Assembly (NCBI GenBank): GCA_019113915.1
Contig: DXGM01000043.1
Location: forward strand, 62,001-126,000
DNA length: 64,000 nt
Source: Candidatus Gordonibacter avicola
Lineage (GTDB): Bacteria > Actinomycetota > Coriobacteriia > Coriobacteriales > Eggerthellaceae
Direction of reading: 5' to 3'
In this document: positions 26,083-33,459 of the stretch, one piece after another
How the letters are laid out: each line of letters starts with the position of its first letter
How positions within the stretch are numbered: position 1 is the first letter of the stretch
Notes under the pieces: model-generated
What the model saw: the letters and a program-made list of their open reading frames with translations, nothing else
Told to the model about the DNA's origin: nothing
Databases searched by the model: none
Position numbers and translations under genes: made by a program

Positions 26083-26400
26083 ATGAGGAAGATAGTGGGA
26101 CTGATCTGCGCGGCGACCTTGATGTGTGGACTGGTTGCAATGGGGCGACGTGGTCATGTTCTTCGGTAGCTGTTCGCCGAGTGGCAGCCTCTATGAACTG
26201 GGGCACGCGGTGTCCGGCGCGGACGCCATCGCCACCCTCTCAGGCACCCTTGGAATCACGGCGACGGAATAGTTATCTACCACGGCTTCATCCAAGGCTA
26301 CTTTGGCGTCGAGGATATCGAGGTGCTCACGGGCGTCGGTGAGGAAAACAAATCGCCTGCCAAGCTTGAAGAGCTGCGCGCCTTCGGCCGCTCGCTGTAG
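26083..26400 (+). pseudogene. decayed remnants: lipoprotein leader, cyclophilin-like fragment, oxidoreductase C-terminus
   Basis: Three recognisable pieces lie in changing frames. MRKIVGLICAATLMCGLVAM looks like a lipoprotein signal peptide (26083 onward). Residues read from 26138 in the next frame, WGDVVMFFGSCSPSGSLYEL, resemble a cyclophilin-like domain and end in a stop at 26270-26272. From 26272, back in the first frame, VIYHGFIQGYFGVEDIEVLT and KSPAKLEELRAFGRSL look like the tail of a flavodoxin-type oxidoreductase ending at 26400. No single frame encodes a full protein. Assignments are tentative. Confidence 0.45.
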
Positions 26401-26438
26401 CGACGGCCGAAGGTGTTGTGGCTGACTTCTCCCTCTTT

Positions 26439-27281
26439 TTACTTCCCGAAGTTTGCCAGAAACTCGATGGTTTCGGGGTCGTAGTGGCTGAAGAAGGCGC
26501 TTTCCTCCTGGTCGAGGGCGCGGATGGCGTCCATGTCGGAGGCGTCCAGCGTGAAGTCGAACACGTCGAAGTTCTCGGCCATGTGCTCCGGCCGCACCGA
26601 CTTCGGGATGACCACCACGTTGCTTTGGATGAGGAACCGCAGCGCCACTTGTGCCACCGTTTTGCCGTGTTTCGCGCCGATGGCCGCGAGTACCGGGTTA
26701 TTAAAGAAGTCTTTGCGGCCCTCGGCGAAGGGACCCCACGACTCGTGCACCACGCCGTACTTGGCCATGACCTCGTGCGCTTTCTGCTGTTGCATGAACG
26801 CGTGCGTCTCCACCTGGTTCACGGCGGGCTGCACGTCCACGAAGTTGCACAGGTCCACCAGACGATCGGGGTAGAAGTTCGACACGCCAATGGCGCGCAC
26901 CTTGCCGGCGGCGTACGCGGCCTCCATAACGCGCCAGGTGCCGTAGTAGTCGCTCACCGGCTGGTGGATGAGCAATAGATCGAGGTAGTCGGTGCCCAGT
27001 TTGCGCAGCGACTCGTCGATGGAAGCGGCTGCTTTCGCCTCGCCGGCGTTTGAGATCCACACCTTCGTGGTGATGAACAGCTCCTCGCGCGGCACATCGC
27101 TCTTGGCCATGGCGGCACCCACGCCCTCCTCGTTGTAGTAGGCCTGCGCGGTGTCGATGAGGCGATACCCTGCGGCGATGGCGTCGCTTACGCAGCGCTC
27201 GCACTCCGCGGGGTCCACCTGGTACACGCCGTATCCCAGCTTGGGCATCTGCACACCGTTGTTTAGAGTGACGAATTCCAT
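26439..27281 (-). CDS. aldo/keto reductase
   Basis: 280 aa. NADPH-dependent carbonyl reductase family with a TIM barrel. The tetrad residues are visible in order: Asp and Tyr in LIDTAQAYYNEE, Lys in FITTKVW, His in LLLIHQP. Cofactor-contacting segments AIGVSNF and VVIPKSVRPEHMAENF are conserved. The ATG at 27281 has a GAAAGGACG ribosome site; 24 extra codons upstream are open but unsupported. It is divergent from the LysR gene at 27399. Physiological substrate unknown. Confidence 0.93.
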   Translation of the reverse strand: MEFVTLNNGVQMPKLGYGVYQVDPAECERCVSDAIAAGYRLIDTAQAYYNEEGVGAAMAKSDVPREELFITTKVWISNAGEAKAAASIDESLRKLGTDYLDLLLIHQPVSDYYGTWRVMEAAYAAGKVRAIGVSNFYPDRLVDLCNFVDVQPAVNQVETHAFMQQQKAHEVMAKYGVVHESWGPFAEGRKDFFNNPVLAAIGAKHGKTVAQVALRFLIQSNVVVIPKSVRPEHMAENFDVFDFTLDASDMDAIRALDQEESAFFSHYDPETIEFLANFGK

Positions 27282-27398
27282 GTTGCGTCCTTTCGGTTGT
27301 GGTGGAAGGTTTTTGCTGATTCCAGTGTGCGCCTCGGCTGCGCGGAAGTACAATGCCGAAAGGGAAAGTTACTATGTGTTAGACGCAAGATGAAATGA

Positions 27399-28262
27399 AT
27401 GGCTATGGAACTGGAACAGCTGAAACAACTGGATGCCATTGCGCGTAACGGGACGCTCTCTAAGGCGGCCGACCAGCTGCACCTGTCGCAGTCGGCGCTC
27501 AGTCGCTCCATCCAGCGGCTTGAGGCGGAGCTGGGACTGGCGCTCTTCGACCGCACGAAGAACCGCATGGAGCTCAACGACGCGGGCGAGCTTGCCGTGG
27601 AGCGCGCCCGCGCGGTGCTCGCCGAGGCTGACCGCATGCAGGAGGCGCTGCGTGCCCGGCGCGACGCATCGCGCGTGCTGCGCGTGGGAACGTGCGCCCC
27701 GGCACCGCTCTGGCGGCTCGTGCCCGCCATCGCCGAGCGCGAGCCCAACCTGGTGGTCATGCCGGAAATGCTTCCGCTGAAGGAGCTGGAACAGAGGCTC
27801 ATGTCCGGCAGTCTCGACTTTGCCATCCTGCCGTACGTGCCGGATCTTTCCACCATGCTCTCGGTTCCGCTCATGCGCGAGGACTTGTTCGCCGCTCTGC
27901 CAGAAGGTCACCCGCTTGCGGGACGCGACGAGTTGGCGCTAGTCGACCTCGACGGCGAGACCTTCCTCATCTTCGCAGGCATCGGCTTTTGGCGCGAGAT
28001 ATGCGAGCGGCACATGCCCCGCGCGCACTACGTCGTGCAGCACGACTACGTGGTGTTCGGCCAGCTCGCGCAAACCTCGCCGCTTCCGGGCTTCGTCACG
28101 AACACGCCCGAAAGCGGGCGCATGATAGGCGGCCGCCACATCATCCCCCTCACAGACGACGACGTGCACGTGCAATTCTCCCTCGTCGCCGTCAACCGCC
28201 CCAACTTCCGCTTTCGCGAGTTTATGGTCTGGCTGGAAAAGCGGTTGGCCCTCGAAAACTGA
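27399..28262 (+). CDS. LysR-family transcriptional regulator
   Basis: 287 aa. The winged helix is at residues 1-62 (LEQLKQLDAIARNGTLSKAA, DQLHLSQSALSRSIQRLEAE) and the substrate-binding domain follows. The start is weakly defined, with no good Shine-Dalgarno; the ATG at 27405 is an alternative. It is divergent from the aldo/keto reductase and convergent with a flavodoxin gene 4 bp away, so either could be part of its regulon. Confidence 0.88.
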   Translation: MAMELEQLKQLDAIARNGTLSKAADQLHLSQSALSRSIQRLEAELGLALFDRTKNRMELNDAGELAVERARAVLAEADRMQEALRARRDASRVLRVGTCAPAPLWRLVPAIAEREPNLVVMPEMLPLKELEQRLMSGSLDFAILPYVPDLSTMLSVPLMREDLFAALPEGHPLAGRDELALVDLDGETFLIFAGIGFWREICERHMPRAHYVVQHDYVVFGQLAQTSPLPGFVTNTPESGRMIGGRHIIPLTDDDVHVQFSLVAVNRPNFRFREFMVWLEKRLALEN

Positions 28263-28266
28263 GCGT

Positions 28267-28755
28267 TTACAGTCCCAAGCTTTCCACCCAGCGGCGTACT
28301 TCGGCTTCGCGGGCGCGGCTGGCGAGGCGTTTACCGGGGAGCCAGCGGGTGTCGGGGGAGCAGCAGGTTTTCAGGATGTCCTCGGTGCGGCCCATGCCGC
28401 TGCCGCCGGAGGTGGCGAAGGGGATGACGGTTTTGCCCGCGAAGTCGTACGCCTCAAGGAATGTGTTTACGATGGTGGGTGCAACGTACCACCAGATAGG
28501 GAAGCCGACGAACACGGTGTCGTAGGCATCCATGGCGGTCACGCGGTTGGCAATGGCGGGTCGTGAGGTGGGGTCGTTCATCTCCACGCTACTGCGGCTG
28601 GTCTGGTCGTGCCAGTCGAGGTCGGCGGCCGTATAGGGCTGTGCGGGCTGAATTTCGTGCAGGTCGGCGCCACACACGCTGGCGATGGTGCGTGCAAGGC
28701 GTGCCGTCTCGCCCGAGGCGGAGAAGTAGGCAACGAGGGTTTTTGTGCTGCTCAT
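28267..28755 (-). CDS. flavodoxin
   Basis: 162 aa, cytoplasmic. The FMN phosphate loop is AYFSASGETARLAR, and the isoalloxazine-contacting loops FVGFPIWWYVAPT and PFATSGGSGMG are typical of the flavodoxin_4 subgroup of small oxidoreductase-like flavodoxins. It would carry electrons as an FMN protein. The start is overlapped (ATGA) by a 42-codon frame with a lipoprotein-like leader. A second, exported flavodoxin follows upstream. Confidence 0.88.
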   Translation of the reverse strand: MSSTKTLVAYFSASGETARLARTIASVCGADLHEIQPAQPYTAADLDWHDQTSRSSVEMNDPTSRPAIANRVTAMDAYDTVFVGFPIWWYVAPTIVNTFLEAYDFAGKTVIPFATSGGSGMGRTEDILKTCCSPDTRWLPGKRLASRAREAEVRRWVESLGL

Positions 28756-28880
28756 AAGTGAGTTCCTTTCTTTTGTTTTCTCTTTTCCGTACTGCCGCTC
28801 GGCAGATTTTTCGGTTGCGGGGTGCAGGCTGTCATCGCACTACCGGCGAGTACGGCCATGCCGAAGCCGATCGAACCCAT
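28752..28880 (-). pseudogene. 42-codon ORF with lipoprotein signal, ATGA-overlapping the flavodoxin
   Basis: The ATG at 28880 opens MGSIGFGMAVLAGSAMTAC, a short hydrophobic leader with a lipobox-like AMTAC, then a Thr/Pro/Lys-rich tail of about 23 residues ending ahead of the flavodoxin start. The mature part is too short and unstructured for a domain. It may be the surviving 5' end of an exported flavodoxin gene like its neighbour, or a real lipopeptide. The GGAAC ribosome site of the flavodoxin lies inside it. Confidence 0.35.
28792..28811 (+). terminator. small rho-independent terminator on the plus strand
   Basis: CTGCC (28792-28796), a 4-nt loop and GGCAG (28801-28805) are followed by A and five T. 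No plus-strand gene ends here, so it may stop antisense read-through into the upstream region of the exported flavodoxin. Confidence 0.4.
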
Positions 28881-28930
28881 CACAAGCGCGTGTTGATTGG
28901 AGTTGGTATTTATAGTTTAGATACCTTTTT

Positions 28931-29608
28931 CTACAGGCCAAGCGACGCGAGCCATTCCTCGGCGCGCGTGTCCCTGGTAGACAGACCGGACTCGGTGACA
29001 GTGAGGCCTTCGAGGACGGTGGCATCGGGGCAAAGCTCGCGCAGGTCGGCCACTGAAGTAGAGATGGAACTGGAGCCTGACGTACAGAATGGCGCGATGG
29101 TTTTGCCGGCCAAGTCGCCGCGATCGGCGAGCGTGCGTATGATCTGCGGGATGTGCCCCCACCAGACGGGGAAGCCCAGGTAGACGGTGTCGTAGTCGGC
29201 CAGGCTCGACACGCTATCGGCGAGTGCCGGGCGCGCGTCTTCGTCCCGTTCGCGCTGGCCTACGGTGAGCATCTCGTCGTAGTCATCGGGGAAGGGTGCG
29301 GCGGGTTCGATGCGCACGAGGTCGAAGTTCGTGCGCGTTTGGATTGCCTCGGCCAGCGCGAGCGTGTTGCCGGTGCGCGAGAACACGGCGATTACGGCAG
29401 CGCCCTGTGCAGGGGCCAGTGTGGGTTCTGTAGTTGTTTCGGGTGCAACGTCGTTCGCCGGCGTCTGCGGCTCGGGCTCAGGTTCCGGTGCGGGCGTTGG
29501 CTCTTCAACGGGCGTTTGCGCGCATCCGCCCAGCGCCAAGCTCGCAAGCGCTGCGGCAGACACTCCCACAAAGGCGCGGCGGCTCATCGTTTTGGTCGTC
29601 GGTTTCAT
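28931..29608 (-). CDS. Tat-exported flavodoxin-like lipoprotein
   Basis: 225 aa. MSRRAFVGVSAAALASLALG is a twin-arginine signal followed directly by the lipobox GGC. A Pro/Glu/Thr linker of about 40 residues leads to a flavodoxin domain with the FMN loop AVFSRTGNTLALAEAI, LGFPVWWGHIPQI and CTSGSSSISTSV. The Tat route implies export folded with FMN, so this is an extracytoplasmic flavodoxin, an uncommon arrangement. A MerR-style promoter lies upstream, divergent from the merR gene at 29783. Confidence 0.9.
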   Translation of the reverse strand: MKPTTKTMSRRAFVGVSAAALASLALGGCAQTPVEEPTPAPEPEPEPQTPANDVAPETTTEPTLAPAQGAAVIAVFSRTGNTLALAEAIQTRTNFDLVRIEPAAPFPDDYDEMLTVGQRERDEDARPALADSVSSLADYDTVYLGFPVWWGHIPQIIRTLADRGDLAGKTIAPFCTSGSSSISTSVADLRELCPDATVLEGLTVTESGLSTRDTRAEEWLASLGL

Positions 29609-29715
29609 GGTGCTTCCTTTCTTCTGGTTGCTTCTCCTTGGTGATCTTCGCCATGGACAAGCGATTCCATTGCTGCTACCCTGTGTTCGTTCTTACTTCC
29701 GTAACTTCGATAGAT

Positions 29716-29746
29716 ATCCTAGAACTTAAAGTTAACTTCAAGTCAA
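29716..29746 (-). promoter_or_regulatory. MerR-type promoter (19-bp spacer) of the exported flavodoxin gene
   Basis: Minus-strand -35 TTGACT (29746-29741) and -10 TAGGAT (29721-29716) are 19 bp apart. The spacer is filled by the dyad acttaaagttaacttcaagt (29724-29743; one mismatched pair), centred on gttaac. Dyad and spacing are the classic MerR-activator layout, and a merR gene starts 40 bp away on the other strand. Confidence 0.75.
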
Positions 29747-29782
29747 GAGGTAAATATAAATTTCCGCACAAAGGAGGAAACC

Positions 29783-30235
29783 GTGCTCTACACCATCGGC
29801 GACGCGGCCAAGGAACTGGGCATTCCCGCCTCGGCGCTGCGCTACTACGATAAAGAGGGCTTGTTGCCGCACATGAACCGCAGCGGCAGCGGCATCCGTA
29901 TGTTCACGGAGGACGACTTTGAGTGGGTGCGCTTCATCGAGCGGCTGAAGTGCGCCGGCATGCCCATCAAAGAGATTAAGCGTTACATCGACCTGTACGA
30001 GCAGGGCGACGCCACGCTTGGCGACCGCCGCGCGCTCATCTACGACCGGCGCGACGCCGTGAAGCAGGAACTGGAGCGCCTGCAGGAGACGCTCGACTTC
30101 ATCACCTACAAGTGTTGGTACTACGACAAGGCGCTTGAACTGGGCTCCGAGGATGCCGTGAAAGCCATCCCGCTTGAGGAATTACCCCCCGACATCCGCG
30201 CCATCAAAGAACTCTGCGGCATCGTACGATACTAA
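29783..30235 (+). CDS. MerR-family transcriptional regulator
   Basis: 150 aa. TIGDAAKELGIPASALRYYD begins the MerR helix-turn-helix and wing (residues 3-70), followed by a long coiled-coil helix (DRRALIYDRRDAVKQELERL) and a short C-terminus with one Cys in TYKCWYYDKA, as in the AdhR/NmlR subgroup that senses reactive carbonyl or nitrosative stress. AAAGGAGG precedes the GTG at 29783 by 5 nt. It most likely activates the divergent exported flavodoxin and represses itself. Confidence 0.92.
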   Translation: MLYTIGDAAKELGIPASALRYYDKEGLLPHMNRSGSGIRMFTEDDFEWVRFIERLKCAGMPIKEIKRYIDLYEQGDATLGDRRALIYDRRDAVKQELERLQETLDFITYKCWYYDKALELGSEDAVKAIPLEELPPDIRAIKELCGIVRY

Positions 30236-30241
30236 GCCGTG

Positions 30242-30652
30242 TCATTCCGCTTCTTTGGCGCGGATTAGTTGGACGCGTTCGGGGGTGATGGTGGGGATGC
30301 GGATTAGCATGAGCCACAGCAGGAACACCGCTACGCAGCCAAGGATGGCCCACACCACAGGCTTTTGCACAAACCAGGCGCTCAGTCCCATCACGGTGAA
30401 CGACACTGCCAGAATGCGCACCTTCGTGCCCAGCGGAATGCCGCCGGCTTCCTTGAACGCAGCCACGTAGGTGCGGTACACCTTCGTGCTCACGATCCAC
30501 GCATGGCAGCGCGGCGATGATTTCGCGAACAGAAACGTCGCCAGCAACAGCAGGGGAGTGGTGGGCAGTACTGGCACGAATACCCCAATGCAGCCAAGGA
30601 TGCAGGCAATCCAAGCGACGGCAAGCATGAGCAGGCGGGAAACGCGGTTCAT
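30242..30652 (-). CDS. DUF454 (YbaN-like) inner-membrane protein
   Basis: 136 aa. The opening LLMLAVAWIACILGCIGVFV leads into PVLPTTPLLLLATFLFAKSS, the DUF454 signature. A charged loop (YRTYVAAFKEAGGIPLGTKV) and two further helices follow. Function unknown in all organisms. The ATG at 30652 has a GAAAGGAC ribosome site; the frame upstream to 30751 is Cys/Arg-rich and is not supported. It converges on the merR gene with a 6-bp gap. Confidence 0.85.
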   Translation of the reverse strand: MNRVSRLLMLAVAWIACILGCIGVFVPVLPTTPLLLLATFLFAKSSPRCHAWIVSTKVYRTYVAAFKEAGGIPLGTKVRILAVSFTVMGLSAWFVQKPVVWAILGCVAVFLLWLMLIRIPTITPERVQLIRAKEAE

Positions 30653-30820
30653 GAGGTGTCCTTTCCGTCGTACAAGGCGGCCCTGTTCGCAGGCGCACAC
30701 GCGGCGCGCGCAGCGCAGGGACTCGGGCATCTGGTAGTCGCAGTATAACAAAAGCCCGCGCGCCCTCTGTTATGTGTCGCCGAACTGACGGGTTTTCCCG
30801 AGGGATGGCAAAATACCCTC

Positions 30821-30848
30821 TTGCGCGAAAGTTTCCACGTGCTACAAT
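30821..30848 (+). promoter_or_regulatory. promoter of the infC-rpmI-rplT operon
   Basis: TTGCGC (30821-30826), a 16-bp spacer and TACAAT (30843-30848). Transcription would begin about 170 nt before infC, giving a long 5' leader. Confidence 0.6.
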
Positions 30849-30957
30849 AGGCAGGCTGTTTATTCAAGCGAGGGGAAACCCTCCACCTGATTCGGCGCTT
30901 CGGCTGCTGATGGGTCGCTCGCATACCGAGGTTCACGCCTCGCCACACGATTGCGAA

Positions 30958-30987
30958 CCCGTCGCCTCCCGAGGCGGCGGGTTTTTT
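30958..30987 (+). terminator. leader attenuator upstream of infC
   Basis: CCCGTCGCC and GGCGGCGGG pair as a GC-rich stem (one G-T wobble), followed by six T (30982-30987), a strong intrinsic terminator inside the infC 5' leader (about 30855-31027). infC-rpmI-rplT leaders in many bacteria are controlled by L20 or attenuation; the upstream leader (30860-30957), with several short dyads, could form the alternative fold. Read-through would be needed to express the operon. Confidence 0.75.
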
Positions 30988-31027
30988 AGTGAAGCGCGCA
31001 AGCGCGAAAGATTAGGAGGTGAGCGCG

Positions 31028-31603
31028 ATAGCTGCTCAGGAGCCCCGGCTCAACGAAGAAATTACCGTCCGCGAATGCCGTCTCATCGGATTCGATGGCG
31101 AGCAACTGGGCATTTACGCCACGGCGGAAGCCCAGCGGATCGCCGACAACCAGGGACTTGACCTGGTGGAGATCGCGCCGATGGCCGAACCGCCCGTCTG
31201 CCGCATTATGGACTACGGCAAATTCAAGTACGATCAGGCCATCAAAGCCAAGCAGGCGCGCAAGAACCAAAGCAAGATCGAAACCAAAGAAATGAAGTTC
31301 CGCCCGAAAATTGACATCGGCGACTACACCACGAAGAAGAAGCACGTCCTGCGCTTCCTCGACGATGGCAACAAGGTGAAGATCACCATCATGTTCCGCG
31401 GCCGCGAAATGGCGCACCCGGAACAGGGCCTCACCATCCTGGAGCGCCTCGCCGACGACCTGAAGGAAATGGCCGTCATCGAGAGCCAGCCCAAGATGGA
31501 AGGCCGCAACATGCACATGCTCATCGCCCCTCTGCCCTCTGCGGTTGCGGCGAAGAAGAAAAAGGAAACCGAGAAAAAGGAAGCAGAAGGGAAGGACGAG
31601 TAA
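31028..31603 (+). CDS. infC: translation initiation factor IF-3 (probable AUA start)
   Basis: 191 aa from the start chosen here. IF-3 binds the 30S subunit and checks start codon pairing. [20 protein letters not shown] opens the N-domain, and [20 protein letters not shown] with [13 protein letters not shown] opens the C-domain; a Lys/Glu-rich tail ends the protein. AGGAGG (31014-31019) is 8 nt before an ATA at 31028-31030, whereas the GTG at 31019 overlaps the Shine-Dalgarno itself. infC commonly uses AUU-class starts so that IF-3 represses its own translation, so ATA is preferred. Its stop overlaps rpmI (TAATG). Confidence 0.95.
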   Translation: MAAQEPRLNEEITVRECRLIGFDGEQLGIYATAEAQRIADNQGLDLVEIAPMAEPPVCRIMDYGKFKYDQAIKAKQARKNQSKIETKEMKFRPKIDIGDYTTKKKHVLRFLDDGNKVKITIMFRGREMAHPEQGLTILERLADDLKEMAVIESQPKMEGRNMHMLIAPLPSAVAAKKKKETEKKEAEGKDE

Positions 31604-31800
31604 TGCCTAAGATGAAGACCCACCGCGGCACCGCGAAGCGTTTCCGCGTCACCGGTTCCGGCAAGATCATGCGCTCCAAGGCTTTCAAGAGCCACATCAT
31701 GACCAAGAAGAGCCAGAAGCGCAAGCGTAATTTCCGCCACGAAACCGAGATCGCCACGGCCGACCAGAAGGTCGTCGCCCGCAACCTCGGCCTTCGCTAA
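31603..31800 (+). CDS. rpmI: 50S ribosomal protein L35
   Basis: 65 aa, standard size, strongly basic. [20 protein letters not shown] and the closing [20 protein letters not shown] fit L35. Its start overlaps the infC stop, and rplT follows 21 bp downstream in the conserved infC-rpmI-rplT order. Confidence 0.97.
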   Translation: MPKMKTHRGTAKRFRVTGSGKIMRSKAFKSHIMTKKSQKRKRNFRHETEIATADQKVVARNLGLR

Positions 31801-31821
31801 GTCGAAAAGGAGTGATACTCA

Positions 31822-32175
31822 ATGCCTCGTGTTAAGCGTGCAGTTAACGCCCACAAGAAGCGTCGTACCGTTCTCAACCGCGCCAAGGGTTACTACGGTG
31901 CGAAGTCCCGCTCCTATCGCGCTGCGAAGGAACAGGTGCAGCACTCGCTGCAGTACATGTACCGCGACCGTCGCAACAAGAAGCGCGACATCCGTCGTCT
32001 GTGGATCACCCGCATCAACGCAGCTGCCCGCATCAACGGCCTGAGCTATTCCGTGTTCATGAACGGCCTGAAGAAGGCCGGCGTGCAGCTGGATCGCAAG
32101 GTGCTCTCCGACATGGCCGTGAACGACCCCGCCGCGTTCGCCGCCGTGGTGGAAGTGGCGAAGAAGGCTCTTTAG
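31822..32175 (+). CDS. rplT: 50S ribosomal protein L20
   Basis: 117 aa. [20 protein letters not shown] and [19 protein letters not shown] are diagnostic. L20 is needed for early 50S assembly and in several bacteria binds the leader of this operon to repress it. AAAAGGAG precedes the ATG. Two hairpins and a terminator follow. Confidence 0.97.
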   Translation: MPRVKRAVNAHKKRRTVLNRAKGYYGAKSRSYRAAKEQVQHSLQYMYRDRRNKKRDIRRLWITRINAAARINGLSYSVFMNGLKKAGVQLDRKVLSDMAVNDPAAFAAVVEVAKKAL

Positions 32176-32202
32176 TTTCGTCGTTCTACGAACGACGAAA
32201 CT
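32174..32202. repeat. 13-bp perfect hairpin at the rplT stop codon
   Basis: AGTTTCGTCGTTC (32174-32186) and GAACGACGAAACT (32190-32202) with a 3-nt loop; the first two bases belong to the rplT stop. No T-run follows, so it may protect the 3' end or work together with the true terminator further on. Confidence 0.55.
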
Positions 32203-32214
32203 GCTCGATGCTGC

Positions 32215-32314
32215 GAGGCGCTGAGGCACCCAATCTCGCCCCTTTTTCGCTTACCCTCACGTGCGAAGCACGCTCGGCCGCGAAACGGGGCGATTTCGGG
32301 CACCTCAGCGCCTC
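32215..32314. repeat. 100-bp long inverted repeat between rplT and its terminator
   Basis: Outer arms GAGGCGCTGAGG (32215-32226) and CCTCAGCGCCTC (32303-32314) are perfect. Inner arms CGCCCC (32237-32242) and GGGGCG (32287-32292) continue the stem, and the apex contains cgtgcgaagcacg, a smaller hairpin. It does not encode protein and looks like a REP or miniature-element family member. Confidence 0.6.
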
Positions 32315-32341
32315 TCGCTGACTTTGGTTCTACCTATGCGT

Positions 32342-32365
32342 AAGGCCCCGCGTGAGCGGGGCCTT
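32342..32365 (+). terminator. intrinsic terminator after the infC operon
   Basis: AAGGCCCCGC (32342-32351) and GCGGGGCCTT (32356-32365) with a gtga loop, followed by tgttgt. The A/T flanks let it work on both strands, so it may also serve the converging minus-strand gene ending at 32402. Confidence 0.7.
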
Positions 32366-32401
32366 TGTTGTGCGGGGAGGGAAGTTTACGAAGTTGGAAG
32401 C

Positions 32402-33355
32402 TTAGCCGTACATGCTGGTGAGCCAGTCGGTGGGGCAGGTTTCGTAGCCGTAGAGAGCTTGGTCATCTTGGCCGAGTTGCACGAACAGGTGGGTGCCGTT
32501 GTCCAAGGTGACATCGATGTAGTACTTAGTCTGAATTTCCTCGTCAACGGGGCCACTGCCACCTGTGGTGACGATGGTGGCCGAGACGGCCGTTGCGCCG
32601 TTGCCGAGATTGCGTTCATTAACCAGTTCAACTGCGCGTGCTGCGTGAGGTTCGTTAGCGAACCCTGCGGCAAATTCTATAGCGGCGTTTCGCTTCATCT
32701 CGCGAAATTTCGCGATTTCCTCTTCGCTCATCAAAGGCTTGCCGTAATCCTCGCCGTACTTCTCATGTACTTCTTTTCGGAAGGCGATAAGTTCAGCCTC
32801 GGTGCCAAAGTTGGGACCTTCACCAGTCTCATCGTTCCAATCATCAAATGCCTGCCAGCTGCCTTCGTAGGGGTCGAAGTTGGAACTTGCTACGGCGCCG
32901 CCATCAGCTACGATAGTGGCTGATACGGAGCCGCCATCCACTTCAAGAAGCACATCCCAAAATAGGCCGTGAATGTAGTCTGCTTCAGGGGCCGTGGTTG
33001 TCTCGCTGTTGCGAAGCACCGCCTGGGCACGGCCCGTTGCCGGGTGGTCGTAGGCGCGTTCGGCCACCTCGGCGGCAGCGGCAACGGCGTACTGCGCCGA
33101 CACATTGCCTTCGGGAAGCGCGATGCCGCGGTCATCCACCTTCACGGTGAGACCTTCGGGGGCCTGCACCTCGTCGGTCACGGCGGCCGAAGCGCTCTGC
33201 ACGGAGGCGCTTTCCACCACGCCCGCGCCGTCTTCGCCCGCCAGCGCAATGTACGATCCCAACCCGGCGGATCCCACCGTCACCAAACACGCGGCAATAC
33301 CAATAGTGATGAGGGTGCCGCTCGCGCGTGCCTTCGCTTTCGTGGTCATAACCAT
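32402..33355 (-). CDS. membrane-anchored secreted protein of unknown function
   Basis: 317 aa. An N-terminal helix GTLITIGIAACLVTVGSAGL anchors or exports the protein; a Ser/Ala/Val-rich linker follows, then an extracytoplasmic part with two similar halves. The pattern VDGGSVSATIVADGGAVASS (about residues 140-160) recurs as AVSATIVTTGGSGPVDEE (about 270-285), suggesting a duplicated domain. I do not recognise the family. AAGGAG lies 6 nt before the ATG at 33355. It follows the response regulator and kinase genes on the same strand and shares an upstream motif with the regulator gene, so it is a likely target. Confidence 0.7.
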   Translation of the reverse strand: MVMTTKAKARASGTLITIGIAACLVTVGSAGLGSYIALAGEDGAGVVESASVQSASAAVTDEVQAPEGLTVKVDDRGIALPEGNVSAQYAVAAAAEVAERAYDHPATGRAQAVLRNSETTTAPEADYIHGLFWDVLLEVDGGSVSATIVADGGAVASSNFDPYEGSWQAFDDWNDETGEGPNFGTEAELIAFRKEVHEKYGEDYGKPLMSEEEIAKFREMKRNAAIEFAAGFANEPHAARAVELVNERNLGNGATAVSATIVTTGGSGPVDEEIQTKYYIDVTLDNGTHLFVQLGQDDQALYGYETCPTDWLTSMYG

Positions 33356-33443
33356 GTCGTTCTCCTTTCGAGGGGTCCCGGCGCTTCGTGCGCTCGGTGT
33401 GCCTCTATAGTCGCGCGCGGTGGTCATCGCCTGAATACCGGTG

Positions 33444-33459
33444 TGTTACGAAACGGTAA
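33444..33459 (-). promoter_or_regulatory. motif shared with the response-regulator promoter, copy 2
   Basis: Plus-strand tgttacgaaacggtaa matches tgtcacgaaacggtaa at 35595-35610 in 15 of 16 bases. It overlaps the last codons of the kinase gene and lies about 90 bp upstream of the membrane-anchored gene. It may be a binding site for the response regulator. Confidence 0.5.

Noticed and set aside
28758-29183. Plus-strand 141-codon frame over the exported flavodoxin
   Set aside because: Antisense to a gene with clear Tat and FMN motifs; no ribosome site.
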